DNA of 64,000 nucleotides from Filimonas sp. (GTDB lineage: Bacteria; Bacteroidota; Bacteroidia; Chitinophagales; Chitinophagaceae), in the NCBI GenBank assembly GCA_017306865.1, contig JAFKHH010000013.1:1-64000 (forward strand). The letters are read 5' to 3'. The position numbers were made by a program, and so were the translations under genes. Shown in pieces: positions 1 to 10,849 of the stretch (its first letter is position 1; each line of letters starts with the position of its first letter). The notes under the pieces were generated by a model that searched no databases, was not told the origin of the DNA, and saw only the letters and a list, made by a program, of their open reading frames with translations.

Positions 1-3000
1 GCAGGTACTACACCACAAATAGTAACATACGTATATACATTATCCGCCAACGGTTGTACAGCTCCAGTTACAGAGGAAGTAAAAGTGACGGTGAATCCAA
101 CACCTAAATTGAATAGCTCATTGACCATCGCCGCTATTTGTAACGATGGCACAGTAAATTATACACCAACAAGCGCAACGACTGGTACAACCTATAGCTG
201 GACACGCGCTGCTGTAACAGATATTACACCATCCACAGGCAGTGGCACTGGTGGTATTACAGAAACATTGCACAACGCAGGCTCAGTACCGCAGGTAGTA
301 ACGTACATATATACATTAACTGCGAATGGTTGTACAGCACCTACGACAGAAGAAGTAAAAGTAACGGTGAATCCAACGCCTAAGTTGAGCAGTTCATTGA
401 CCATTGCTGAGATATGTAATGATGGAACGGTAACTTATACACCAACAAGCGCAACAGCAGGTACAACCTATAGTTGGACGCGTGCTGCTGTAACAGATAT
501 AACACCTTCCATAGGCAACGGTACAGGTGGTATTACAGAAACATTGCACAACGCAGGTTCTGCTCCGCAAGTAGTAACATACGTATATACATTATCTGCA
601 AACGGCTGTACAGCTCCCGTGACAGAAGAAGTAAAAGTGACGGTGAATCCAACGCCTAAGTTGAATAGCTCATTGACCATTGCAGCTATTTGTAATGATG
701 GCACAGTTACCTATACACCAACAAGCGCAACTTCAGGAACATCATATGTATGGACCCGTACTGCTGTTACAGGCATTACTCCTTCAACAGCAACTGGTAA
801 TGGAGGCATAAGTGAAACATTGCACAATGCAACTGCAGATCCTGTAACTGTTACCTATATCTACACATTAAGTGCGAATGGCTGCACTGCTCCGGCAACA
901 GAAGAAGTGAAAGTAGTGGTTAACCCAACGCCAAAATTGAGCAGTCCGTTAACTATTGCAGCTATCTGTAACGATGGTACGGTAAATTATGTACCAGCAA
1001 GTGCAACAACCGGAACCACATACACCTGGACAAGGGCTGCAGTAAATCACATTACGCCTGCTACAGGCAATGGTATAGGTAACATCAATGAGACATTGCA
1101 CAACGATGGCTTAGATCCTGTAACTGTTACGTATATCTACACATTAAGTGCGAATGGTTGTACCGCACCAGCTACAGAAGAAGTGAAAGTAGTGGTTAAC
1201 CCAACGCCAAAATTGAGTAGTCCGTTAACGATCACCGCTATCTGTAATGATGGTACAGTAACTTATACCCCAGCAAGCGCAACTGCAGGCACAACATATA
1301 GTTGGACCCGTGCCGCAGTTACAGACATAACGCCTTCCACCGCTAGTGGTACAGGTGGTATTGCAGAAGCATTACATAATGCAGGCACTGCACCGCAAGT
1401 AGTAACCTACATATATACGCTGTCTGCCAATGGTTGCACAGCGCCAACCACAGAAGAGGTAAAAGTTGTAGTTAACCCAACCCCTAAGTTGAGCAGTGCA
1501 TTAACGATCGCCGCTATCTGTAACGATGGTACGGTAAACTATACACCAGCAAGTGCCACTACAGGTACCTCATTTGCATGGAGCCGCCCTGCTGTTACTG
1601 GTATTATACCTGCAACGGGCAACGGTACAGGCAATATCAGCGAGACATTGCATAACGATAGCGCAGATCCGATCACTGTTACCTACATATACACCTTATC
1701 TGCCAATAGTTGCACAGCGCCAGCTACAGAAGAGGTAAAAGTAGTAGTCAATCCAACCCCTAAGTTGAGCAGTGCATTAACGATCGCTGCTATTTGTAAC
1801 GATGGTACGGTAAATTACACGCCAATAAGCGCCACTACAGGTACTGCCTTTACATGGAGCCGCCGTGCTGTTACAGGTATTACACCTGCAACAGGAAATG
1901 GAACAGGTAATATCAGTGAAACATTACATAACGATAGCGCAGATCCGATCACTGTTACATACATATATACCTTATCTGCTAATGGTTGCACCGCGCCAAC
2001 TACAGAGGAAGTAAAAGTGACGGTGAATCCAACGCCAAAATTGAGTAGCCCGTTAACTATTGCGGCTATTTGTAATGAAGGAACAGTAAGTTATACGCCA
2101 ACAAGCGCTACTACAGGTACTTCATTTGCATGGAGCCGTCCTGCTATTGCTGGGATTACACCTGCAACGGGTAATGGTACGGGTAATATCAGCGAGACAT
2201 TACATAATGATAGTACAGATCCGATCACTGTTACGTACATATACACCTTAGCCGCCAATGGTTGTACTGCTCCAGCGACAGAAGAAGTAAAAGTGGTGGT
2301 AAATCCAACGCCTAAGTTGAGTAGTGCGCTAACGATCGCTGCAATTTGTAACGATGGCACAGTAAGTTATACGCCAATAAGTGCAACGACTGGTACAACG
2401 TATAGCTGGACGCGTGCAGCAGTAACAGATATTACACCTGCAACCAGCAATGGTACGGGCAATATCAATGAAGTATTGCACAATGGAGGAGCAAATCCAC
2501 AGGAGGTAACTTATGTGTACACTTTATCTGCCAATGGTTGTACAGCGCCAACTACAGAAGAAGTAAAAGTGGTGGTAAATCCAACACCTAAATTGAACAG
2601 CCCGTTAACGATTGCAGCAATTTGTAACGACGGCACAGTAAGTTATACACCAACAAGTGCAACTACAGGTACAACCTATAACTGGACGCGTGCAGCAGTA
2701 ACAGATATTACACCTGCAACCAGCAATGGTACGGGCAATATCAATGAAGCACTGCACAATGGAGGAGCAAATCCCCAGGAAGTGACTTATGTGTACACCT
2801 TAGCCGCCAATGGTTGCACCGCGCCAACTACAGAAGAGGTAAAAGTGATAGTAAATCCAACACCTAAGTTGAGTAGTGCATTAACGATTGCAGCAATTTG
2901 TAACGATGGCACAGTAAATTATACGCCAACAAGTGCCACTACAGGTACAACCTTTACATGGAGCCGCCCGGCTGTTACAGGCATCACACCTGCTACCGGT

Positions 3001-6000
3001 AGCGGTACAGGAAACATCAATGAAACATTGCACAATGCAACTGCGGATCCTGTAACGGTTACATATATCTATACATTAACAGCGAATGGCTGCACTGCTC
3101 CAGCAACAGAAGAAGTGAAAGTAGTGGTTAACCCAACGCCAAAATTGAGCAGTCCATTAACGATCGCAGCGATTTGTAATGATGGTACAGTAAGTTATAC
3201 GCCAACAAGTGCAACAACCGGAACCACGTACACCTGGACAAGAGCAGCAATAAATCATATTACACCTGCTACAGGTAACGGTACGGGCAATATCAATGAA
3301 ATATTACATAATGATGGTACAGATCCTGTAACTGTCACTTATGTGTACACGCTAACGGCAAACGGATGTACTGTTCCAACTACAGAAGAAGTAAAAGTGG
3401 TGGTAAATCCAACGCCTAAGTTGAATAGTGCGTTAACGATTGCTGCAATCTGTAACGATGGTACAGTAAATTATACGCCAACAAGTGCAACTACAGGTAC
3501 AACTTATAGCTGGACGCGTGCTACTGTAACTGATATTGCACCTGCTACAGGAACTGGAACAGGTAGTATCAATGAGACATTGCACAATGGAGGAGCAAAC
3601 CCTCAGGTAGTTACTTATGTGTACACATTAAGTGCGAATGGTTGTACAGCACCTGCTACTGAAGAGGTGAAAGTGACGGTGAACCCGACACCTAAGTTGA
3701 GTAGTGCATTGACGATTGCTGCAATCTGTAACGATGGTACAGTAAATTATACGCCAGCAAGTGCTACAGCAGGAACCACCTATACCTGGACCCGCTCTGC
3801 GGTGTCAGGTATTACACCTTCTGTTAATAACGGCAACGGTAATATAAGTGAAGCATTGCATAACGCAACTACAGATCCTGTAACTGTTACCTATGTGTAC
3901 ACATTAAGTGCGAATGGCTGTACCGCACCAACCACAGAAGAGGTAAAAGTGGTGGTAAACCCAACACCAAAATTGAGCAGTGCGTTAACGATTACTGCAA
4001 TCTGTAATGACGGTACAGTAAACTATACCCCAGCGAGTGCCACTTCAGGTACTACATACACATGGACCCGTGCAGCAGTAAACCATATTACACCTGCTAC
4101 CGGCAATGGTACAGGAAACATCAACGAAGTATTACATAACGATGGTTCAGATCCTGTTACAGTAACTTATATCTATTCGTTAACAGCGAACGGTTGTGCT
4201 GCACCAACTACAGAAGAAGTAAAAGTGGTAGTCAATCCAACGCCAAAATTGAATAGCCCGTTATCTATTACCGCTATTTGTAACGATGGTACAGCAAGCT
4301 ATACGCCAGCAAGCGCAACAGCAGGAACCACGTATGCATGGACCCGCGCGGCTGTTACAGGCATTACTCCGTCGACTGCAAATGGTAACGGAAGCATAAA
4401 TGAAACATTACATAACGCAACTACGGATCCTGTAACTGTTACATATGTGTACACATTAACAGCAAATGGCTGTACGGCACCTGCAACAGAAGAAGTGAAA
4501 GTAGTGGTGAACCCGACACCTAAGCTGAGTAGTGCATTGACTATTGCTGCAATCTGTAACGATGATACAGTAAATTATACGCCAGCAAGTGCTACGACCG
4601 GTACTTCATTCGCATGGACCCGTCCTGTTGTTACAGGCATTACACCGGCAACAGCAACCGGAACCGGAAATATTAATGAAACCTTGCACAACGCAACCAG
4701 TGACCCGATCACGGTTACCTACTTATATACATTAAGTGCCAATGGTTGTACCGCACCAACTACCGAAGAGGTAAAAGTGGTGGTAAATCCAACGCCTAAG
4801 TTGAGCAGCGCATTAACTATTGCGGCTATTTGTAACGATGGTACGGTAAATTATACCCCCGTAAGTGCAACAGCAGGAACCTCGTACACATGGACTCGTG
4901 CAGCAGTAAGTCATATTACACCTGCTACAGGTAATGGCGCAGGAAACATTAATGAGATATTGCACAATGATGGTACGGATCCTGTAACTGTTACATATGT
5001 GTACACATTAACAGCAAATGGCTGTACGGCACCTGCAACGGAAGAAGTAAAAGTAGTGGTGAATCCGGCACCTAAGTTGAGTAGTGCATCAACGATTACT
5101 GCTATCTGTAACGATGGTACAGTCAATTATACCCCGGCAAGTGCTACGACCGGTACTTCATTCGCCTGGGCCCGTCCTGCTGTTACAGGTATTACACCGA
5201 CAATAGCCAGCGGAGCCGGAAATATTAATGAAACGTTGCACAACGCAACCAGTGACCCCGTTACAGTTACTTACGTATATACATTAACAGCCAATGGTTG
5301 TACAGCACCAACTACAGAAGAAGTGAAAGTAGTGGTGAATCCAACGCCGAAATTGAGTAGTGCATTAACCATTGCCGCTATCTGTAACGACGGTACTGTT
5401 AGCTATACACCGGCAAGCACAACGGCAGGCACTTCATTTGTATGGACTCGTCCTGCTGTGCCAGGTATTACACCTGCCACAAATAATGGTGTTGGAAATA
5501 TCAATGAAACACTACACAATGCAACCAGCGACCCGATCACGGTTACCTACGTATATACGTTATCTGCCAATGGTTGTACAGCGCCGGTAACAGAAGAAGT
5601 GAAAGTGGTGGTGAACCCAACACCTAAGTTGAGCGGTGCATTAACCATTGCTGCCATCTGTAACGATGGTACTGTTAGCTATTCACCAGCAAGCACAACG
5701 GTAGGTACTTCATTTATATGGACTCGCCCTGCTATACCAGGTATTACACCTGCCACAAATAATGGTGTTGGAAATATTAATGAGGCATTACACAATGCAA
5801 CCAGCGACCCGATCACGGTTACCTACCAGTACACGTTATCAGCGAATGGTTGTACAGCGCCAGCAACAGAAGAAGTGAAAGTAGTGGTGAATCCAACACC
5901 AAAATTGAGCAGTGTATCAACCATCACAACCGTTTGTAACGATGGTGCAATAAACTATACACCAACAAGTGCAACTGCAGGCACCTCATTTGCGTGGACC

Positions 6001-9000
6001 CGCCCTGCAGTAGCAGGTATTATACCAGCCACAGGTAACGGAACCGGTAATATTAATGAAACACTACATAACACCACCGGTGATCCACTCGTGGTTACCT
6101 ACGTGTACACATTAACAGCGAATGGCTGTACTGCGCCGGTAACGGAAGAAGTAATAGTGACGGTGAACCCAACACCTAAGCTGAGCAGTGCATTAACGAT
6201 TGCAGCAATCTGTAATAGCACTACAGTAAATTATGTTCCTACAAGTATAACGGCAGGCACAATATTTACGTGGGTTCGTCCTGCTATTACTGGCATCACA
6301 CCAGCTACAGGAAATGGAACTGGGGCGATCAGTGAGCAATTAACAAACACTTCTGCTGACCCAATTACAGTAACCTATTTGTACGCATTAAGTGCAAATG
6401 GCTGTACAGCACCTGCAACAGAAGAAGTGAAAGTGGTGGTAAATCCAACACCTAAGCTAAGCAGTGTATTAAATGCTGCTGCTATTTGTAACAATGAAAC
6501 ATTCGCTTATACTCCAACAAGTACAACGACTGGTGCAACCTATAGTTGGACGCGCGCCGCGGTTGCGGGTATTACTCCGGCAACAGGAAACGGTACAGGC
6601 GCTATCAGCGAGCAGTTAACAAACAGTGGTACAGCTCCAATAGTAGTAACGTATGTGTACACGCTTTCTGCAAATGGTTGTACAAATCCAACAACTGAGG
6701 AAGTAAAAGTGACAGTGAACCCAACCGCGAAGCTGAATAACATAGTCTTGAATGACAGTATCTGTAACAAATCACTCTACAGCTACATTCCGTCTAGTGC
6801 TACAGCAGGTGTATCATATACATGGACAAGACCTGCAGTTGCAGGTATCCTGCCTGCTGCAGGAAATGGTACTGGGAATATCAGTGAAGTATTGGAGAAT
6901 ACAACAGCGGCTCCTGTAGCTGTAGCGTACAATGTATTGTTGCGGGCAAACGGTTGTACAAATCCGGCAACAGAAACAATATATGTAGTAGTAAAACCAA
7001 CACCGGTTCTTTACAATGCACCTATCAATGATAGTATCTGTAATAAAACAGCGTTTAACTACACTGCGGCCAGCAACACAACCAATATTACGTATAGCTG
7101 GTCTCGTGCATCTGTAAGTGGTATCAATCCTGCAACAGCTAGCGGTACAGGCGCTACAATAAACGAAGTGTTGGAAAATACAACTGCTAATCCTGTAACT
7201 GTTATCTATAAAGTAACCATGCATACCTACGGTTGTGCAGACAATACACAAGACGTATCAGTGGTAGTTAAGCCAACACCGGCGTTAAGTAGTACCCGGG
7301 TTATAGCAGCTACATGTAATAATACTTCAATCAGCTATACAGCTACCAGCAATACCATTAACACCTGGTTCCATTGGTCAAGAGATGCGGTAGCAGGCAT
7401 TAGCAATCCTGCTGTTACAAACCAGCCTGGTTATATTATTAAAGAAACACTGGAGAATACAACCGTCAATCCTGTAACCGTAACGTACAAAGTAACCATG
7501 CACACTTATGGTTGTACAGATAATACACAGGATGTAACCGTAATTGTAAAACCAACGCCGGTTCTTAGCACCACCACCACACCGACTGCCATCTGTAATA
7601 ATGAAGCATTTACATATACGGCAACAAGTGCAACTGCCGGTACTGTGTTTAGCTGGACAAGGCCACAGGTAAATGGCATACAGAATGCAACAGCGAGTGG
7701 CACAACTGCAGACATTAATGAGAAGCTGATCAATACTACAAATGCCCCGGTAAATGTTACCTACTACATCAGTATGAAGCTGGATAACTGTAAAGAAAAC
7801 ATACAGCCGGTAATAGTAACAGTAAGGCCAACGGCAGACGTAGTTGTTCCTAAAGATGTGATTGTTTGTAACAACGCATCCACAGGCTTACTCAAGTTCA
7901 ATAGCAACGTAGCAGGCACAACATATGCGTGGAGCAATAACAATACCTCGATCGGACTTGCTGCAAGCGGAAGTGGCGATATCGCCTCGTTCACAGCAAC
8001 CAATCCAGGTGCGGCACCTGTTAGCGCATCTATAACAGTTACGCCTGCCACAGGTACATGTCCGGGCATTCCACAAACATTTAAAGTGATCGTAAATCCA
8101 ACACCTGCTGTTAGCCAGGTTGCAGATATTACTATTTGCGATGCGAAATTGTATGCAGGCGTTAAGTTTAGTGGTAATGTTGATCAAACAACGTACACCT
8201 GGACAAATGATAATACGGCTATTGGTCTGCCTAAATCTGGAAATGGCAGCATAGGTATGTTCACAGCAATAAATACCGGTAATAATCCGATCACGGCAAA
8301 CATAATTGTAACACCGCACGCAAACGGCTGCGACGGCCTTGCAACCAGCTTTAAGATTATGGTGAATCCTACACCGCACCTGGCATCTCCATTGAATGCC
8401 GGTGAAATATGTAGCGAGCAGCAGCTCTCTTACAGCGTAGCCTCTACCGTAGTGAATACAGTGTTTGACTGGAAACGGGATGCTGTAGCTGGTATTTCTA
8501 ATATAGCTGCTGCCGGAAAAAATAACGTACAAGAGCAACTGACAAATACAACTGACAAACCAGTTATCGCAACATACAGCTATACATTAACAGCCAATGG
8601 TTGTACAAATGTGGAAACAGTTAAAGCAACTGTTAAGCCATTACCAGTTCCAACTATTACAGGCACCACTACCGTATGTAGTGCAGCGCAACTCAGCTTG
8701 CAGGCAAACTCAAATATTGGTGCAGATACTTACGCATGGACAGGGCCAAACGGCTTTACTGCAAATACGCAAGCTATCACAGTGCAGGCTGCGGATGTAA
8801 TAAATGGAAACAGTTACACTGTAATCGTAACAAGAAATGGTTGCGTATCTCATGCAGTTGCACAGACCGTTACCGTTAAGCCACTACCGGTAGTGCAGAT
8901 CACAGGCACACCGCAAATATGTGAGAATGGTGATATCAATCTCGTTGCAAATGCAGGTACAGGTGTTACATACAGTTGGACAGGCCCGAACAACTTCAGT

Positions 9001-10329
9001 GCTACCGGTAACAACATGCTGATCAGGAATGCAGGCATGGCAGCAGCAGGTGTGTACACTGTAACAGTAACCGGTAATGGATGTGCTAAAGCTGAGTCAA
9101 TAGCAGTAGGGGTGAAAGCATTGCCTTCAGCACGCATTTCAGGTTCTCCGGTAGTATGTAGTGGAGATCTCATTAAACTGGAAGCAACAGATGCAGGCAA
9201 CAATGCCACATATAAATGGAATGGCCCGGCCAACTTTAGCCTCAGCAGTAAAATTGTAATGATCAATAAAGCAACAGAGATCAACGCCGGTACGTATAAA
9301 CTGGAAGTAGGTAAAGACGGTTGTTCTGCAGAAACAAGCATCATGGTAGAAGTGAATCCATTCCCTTCTATCAAAGTGCTGTCGAAATTGCCGGCTTGTG
9401 ATAATGCAGACATCCTCATCCAGGCAAATTCATCTTTGCCAAACTCAACATTCAGATGGGTTGGGCCAAACAACATTACATCTACACAACAAGAACTGGC
9501 TATATCCGGTTACAAAGGAGATACACTCAAAGCCTACATATACGTAACGAAGAATGGTTGTATGAGCAAAGACAGTATTTTCTTGCCAGTGAAGAAAAGT
9601 CCGTTAGTTAAAATGGCGGGCCCGCTGGAAGTATGTCAGAATGCACCATTGCAGCAATACCTCGCATTTGAGCAGACCGGTCTTCCGGGCAAAGGAGCCT
9701 TCAGCGGTCCGGGCATTACCAAAGAGGGAATGTTCAATCCATCATTTGCGCCGGGTACATTCACATTGAAATATACTTACACAACCACAGACGGATGTGA
9801 AGACACGAAATCTGTAGCGGTAAAAGTAAACCCGATACCAAACGTAAATGCAGGCCCGGATAAAGTTATGTATGAAGGATTTGGCACCATCCTCAATGGA
9901 TCTGTTCGCGGTAGTTACGCTTCATTCGAATGGAATACACCTGACACCAGTCATCTGTTAACACCAACGGTGAACCCTAAAGTAACAACAACCTACAGGT
10001 TAACAGCGCGCAACTTATTTGGATGTATGGCATTTGACGATGTACAAGTGCAGGTAGTGAAATTCACCATACCAAATTCATTCTCACCAAACGGAGATGG
10101 TATCAACGATAAATGGATCATTAATGCACTCGATAAATATCCGGACGTTCGTGTTGAAATCTTTAACCGCTGGGGTACAAGGTTATACCTCTGCACCGGA
10201 GTGTACATACCATGGGATGGTACATACAACGGGCAGCCAGTACCTACAGGAACCTACTATTATCTCATTGACCTCAAAGATGGTATTAATAGAAAACCAT
10301 TCTCTGGCTGGATAGAGATCTTACGGTAA
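1..10329 (+). CDS. Giant PKD-like repeat protein with gliding-motility/T9SS type B C-terminal domain (5' end missing)
   Basis: The frame is open from base 1, so the gene starts upstream of the window; at least 3,442 residues are visible. Most of it is PKD-like/Ig-like repeats. The first 24 full units (bases 91-6714) are each 92 residues, carrying the motifs AICNDGTV, YxWTRxAV, ANGCTAP and TEEVKV, with two conserved Cys per unit. About a dozen diverged units follow to about 9840. Residues encoded at about 10069-10326 form the CHU_C/gliding-motility C-terminal domain (SFSPNGDGINDKW, FNRWG, PWDG, PTGTYYY), which in this family directs outer-membrane export and surface attachment by the type IX secretion system. 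The likely role is a surface adhesin or gliding-related filament; that part is inference. No other secretion gene is adjacent. Confidence 0.95.
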   Translation, partial: AGTTPQIVTYVYTLSANGCTAPVTEEVKVTVNPTPKLNSSLTIAAICNDGTVNYTPTSATTGTTYSWTRAAVTDITPSTGSGTGGITETLHNAGSVPQVVTYIYTLTANGCTAPTTEEVKVTVNPTPKLSSSLTIAEICNDGTVTYTPTSATAGTTYSWTRAAVTDITPSIGNGTGGITETLHNAGSAPQVVTYVYTLSANGCTAPVTEEVKVTVNPTPKLNSSLTIAAICNDGTVTYTPTSATSGTSYVWTRTAVTGITPSTATGNGGISETLHNATADPVTVTYIYTLSANGCTAPATEEVKVVVNPTPKLSSPLTIAAICNDGTVNYVPASATTGTTYTWTRAAVNHITPATGNGIGNINETLHNDGLDPVTVTYIYTLSANGCTAPATEEVKVVVNPTPKLSSPLTITAICNDGTVTYTPASATAGTTYSWTRAAVTDITPSTASGTGGIAEALHNAGTAPQVVTYIYTLSANGCTAPTTEEVKVVVNPTPKLSSALTIAAICNDGTVNYTPASATTGTSFAWSRPAVTGIIPATGNGTGNISETLHNDSADPITVTYIYTLSANSCTAPATEEVKVVVNPTPKLSSALTIAAICNDGTVNYTPISATTGTAFTWSRRAVTGITPATGNGTGNISETLHNDSADPITVTYIYTLSANGCTAPTTEEVKVTVNPTPKLSSPLTIAAICNEGTVSYTPTSATTGTSFAWSRPAIAGITPATGNGTGNISETLHNDSTDPITVTYIYTLAANGCTAPATEEVKVVVNPTPKLSSALTIAAICNDGTVSYTPISATTGTTYSWTRAAVTDITPATSNGTGNINEVLHNGGANPQEVTYVYTLSANGCTAPTTEEVKVVVNPTPKLNSPLTIAAICNDGTVSYTPTSATTGTTYNWTRAAVTDITPATSNGTGNINEALHNGGANPQEVTYVYTLAANGCTAPTTEEVKVIVNPTPKLSSALTIAAICNDGTVNYTPTSATTGTTFTWSRPAVTGITPATGSGTGNINETLHNATADPVTVTYIYTLTANGCTAPATEEVKVVVNPTPKLSSPLTIAAICNDGTVSYTPTSATTGTTYTWTRAAINHITPATGNGTGNINEILHNDGTDPVTVTYVYTLTANGCTVPTTEEVKVVVNPTPKLNSALTIAAICNDGTVNYTPTSATTGTTYSWTRATVTDIAPATGTGTGSINETLHNGGANPQVVTYVYTLSANGCTAPATEEVKVTVNPTPKLSSALTIAAICNDGTVNYTPASATAGTTYTWTRSAVSGITPSVNNGNGNISEALHNATTDPVTVTYVYTLSANGCTAPTTEEVKVVVNPTPKLSSALTITAICNDGTVNYTPASATSGTTYTWTRAAVNHITPATGNGTGNINEVLHNDGSDPVTVTYIYSLTANGCAAPTTEEVKVVVNPTPKLNSPLSITAICNDGTASYTPASATAGTTYAWTRAAVTGITPSTANGNGSINETLHNATTDPVTVTYVYTLTANGCTAPATEEVKVVVNPTPKLSSALTIAAICNDDTVNYTPASATTGTSFAWTRPVVTGITPATATGTGNINETLHNATSDPITVTYLYTLSANGCTAPTTEEVKVVVNPTPKLSSALTIAAICNDGTVNYTPVSATAGTSYTWTRAAVSHITPATGNGAGNINEILHNDGTDPVTVTYVYTLTANGCTAPATEEVKVVVNPAPKLSSASTITAICNDGTVNYTPASATTGTSFAWARPAVTGITPTIASGAGNINETLHNATSDPVTVTYVYTLTANGCTAPTTEEVKVVVNPTPKLSSALTIAAICNDGTVSYTPASTTAGTSFVWTRPAVPGITPATNNGVGNINETLHNATSDPITVTYVYTLSANGCTAPVTEEVKVVVNPTPKLSGALTIAAICNDGTVSYSPASTTVGTSFIWTRPAIPGITPATNNGVGNINEALHNATSDPITVTYQYTLSANGCTAPATEEVKVVVNPTPKLSSVSTITTVCNDGAINYTPTSATAGTSFAWTRPAVAGIIPATGNGTGNINETLHNTTGDPLVVTYVYTLTANGCTAPVTEEVIVTVNPTPKLSSALTIAAICNSTTVNYVPTSITAGTIFTWVRPAITGITPATGNGTGAISEQLTNTSADPITVTYLYALSANGCTAPATEEVKVVVNPTPKLSSVLNAAAICNNETFAYTPTSTTTGATYSWTRAAVAGITPATGNGTGAISEQLTNSGTAPIVVTYVYTLSANGCTNPTTEEVKVTVNPTAKLNNIVLNDSICNKSLYSYIPSSATAGVSYTWTRPAVAGILPAAGNGTGNISEVLENTTAAPVAVAYNVLLRANGCTNPATETIYVVVKPTPVLYNAPINDSICNKTAFNYTAASNTTNITYSWSRASVSGINPATASGTGATINEVLENTTANPVTVIYKVTMHTYGCADNTQDVSVVVKPTPALSSTRVIAATCNNTSISYTATSNTINTWFHWSRDAVAGISNPAVTNQPGYIIKETLENTTVNPVTVTYKVTMHTYGCTDNTQDVTVIVKPTPVLSTTTTPTAICNNEAFTYTATSATAGTVFSWTRPQVNGIQNATASGTTADINEKLINTTNAPVNVTYYISMKLDNCKENIQPVIVTVRPTADVVVPKDVIVCNNASTGLLKFNSNVAGTTYAWSNNNTSIGLAASGSGDIASFTATNPGAAPVSASITVTPATGTCPGIPQTFKVIVNPTPAVSQVADITICDAKLYAGVKFSGNVDQTTYTWTNDNTAIGLPKSGNGSIGMFTAINTGNNPITANIIVTPHANGCDGLATSFKIMVNPTPHLASPLNAGEICSEQQLSYSVASTVVNTVFDWKRDAVAGISNIAAAGKNNVQEQLTNTTDKPVIATYSYTLTANGCTNVETVKATVKPLPVPTITGTTTVCSAAQLSLQANSNIGADTYAWTGPNGFTANTQAITVQAADVINGNSYTVIVTRNGCVSHAVAQTVTVKPLPVVQITGTPQICENGDINLVANAGTGVTYSWTGPNNFSATGNNMLIRNAGMAAAGVYTVTVTGNGCAKAESIAVGVKALPSARISGSPVVCSGDLIKLEATDAGNNATYKWNGPANFSLSSKIVMINKATEINAGTYKLEVGKDGCSAETSIMVEVNPFPSIKVLSKLPACDNADILIQANSSLPNSTFRWVGPNNITSTQQELAISGYKGDTLKAYIYVTKNGCMSKDSIFLPVKKSPLVKMAGPLEVCQNAPLQQYLAFEQTGLPGKGAFSGPGITKEGMFNPSFAPGTFTLKYTYTTTDGCEDTKSVAVKVNPIPNVNAGPDKVMYEGFGTILNGSVRGSYASFEWNTPDTSHLLTPTVNPKVTTTYRLTARNLFGCMAFDDVQVQVVKFTIPNSFSPNGDGINDKWIINALDKYPDVRVEIFNRWGTRLYLCTGVYIPWDGTYNGQPVPTGTYYYLIDLKDGINRKPFSGWIEILR
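91..6714 (+). repeat. 24 tandem 276-bp coding repeats
   Basis: Units start at GTGAA(T/C)CC at 91, 367 and so on to 6439, and the next boundary falls exactly at 6715, i.e. 24 x 276 bp with no net insertion or deletion. Each unit encodes 92 residues. Units differ mainly in the YxWxR...ITP...LHN middle section and at synonymous sites. From 6715 the repeats continue but diverge strongly in sequence and length. Confidence 0.93.
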
Positions 10330-10404
10330 GTATGTTTTGGTTAAATGTTGATTGCCTCATGTCTGTTTCCACAGCATGGGGCTTTCTTTTTGAATGAAGA
10401 GCAA

Positions 10405-10482
10405 GTAACAGAGAGGGCCACATTCAGAAGGTCTTTTTTGCTATTTAAGTGCAGGCTTTAAAAAAGTGGCCCACTCTGTTAC
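10405..10482. repeat. GTGGCCCA-type hairpin element, copy 1
   Basis: Arms 10405-10421 and 10466-10482 are 17 nt each and pair at 16 of 17 positions (GTAACAGAG..GGCCAC against GTGGCCCACTCTGTTAC). The element follows the giant gene and could act as its terminator. The same GAGTGGGCCACTTT/AAGTGGCCCA core recurs as a hairpin at 39981-40046. Confidence 0.7.
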
Positions 10483-10493
10483 TGTAAGGCAAA

Positions 10494-10555
10494 AGATATT
10501 CCATATCTTATTATTAAGATAAATGGCCCCATGGCCTTACAGATATGGAATATCT
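10494..10555. repeat. 15-bp perfect inverted repeat
   Basis: AGATATTCCATATCT at 10494-10508 is the exact reverse complement of 10541-10555; the 32-nt loop contains the palindrome-like GGCCCCATGGCC. It lies in the 520-bp gap between the giant gene and the metallopeptidase gene. The rest of that gap (10556-10849) contains two dispersed repeats and no supported gene. Confidence 0.6.
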
Positions 10556-10672
10556 GGCTTTAGCGGGATTGAAAGGGAATTTTCAATGATTAACTTTCAA
10601 TATTCAACGCTCAATGAAAATTGCGTAGCAATTCTTGCCGGACTAGCAAATAGGATTTTATGATCCGGTCTG

Positions 10673-10711
10673 CAGGATCATTATTAAGCTTTCCTTGCGT
10701 CGCACACTTCA
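10673..10711 (-). repeat. Dispersed element AGTGTGCGACGCAA, copy 1
   Basis: Read on the minus strand, this has AGTGTGCGACGCAA, a short variable spacer, GCTTAATA and TGATCCTG. The same arrangement occurs at 26140-26176 and, without the last block, at 19253-19279. Confidence 0.55.
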
Positions 10712-10790
10712 GCTTTCTGTTCACTCTTCATCATCCTTCTGCATCAATAAGCATTGAATATTGCGTGTTGAACATGGAACATTATTCCCC

Positions 10791-10825
10791 ATTCGAAATT
10801 CCTTGTTCCTTGTTCGATATTCCCT
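10791..10825. repeat. Dispersed element ATTCGAAATTCC, copy 1
   Basis: A 35-nt sequence (ATTCGAAATTCC..GTTCCTTGTTCG..ATTCCCT) that matches 19358-19392 at about 33 of 35 positions. It lies just upstream of the metallopeptidase gene. Confidence 0.6.
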
Positions 10826-10849
10826 ATTTTCACTTTCAAACCAACTGGT

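Noticed and set aside
91-6714. CRISPR array
   Set aside because: The repeat unit is 276 bp, coding and contiguous without spacers; no cas genes are present.
192-7251. Many antisense and shifted open frames inside the giant repeat gene
   Set aside because: They repeat with the 276-bp period, are low-complexity shadows of the true frame and have no independent signals.
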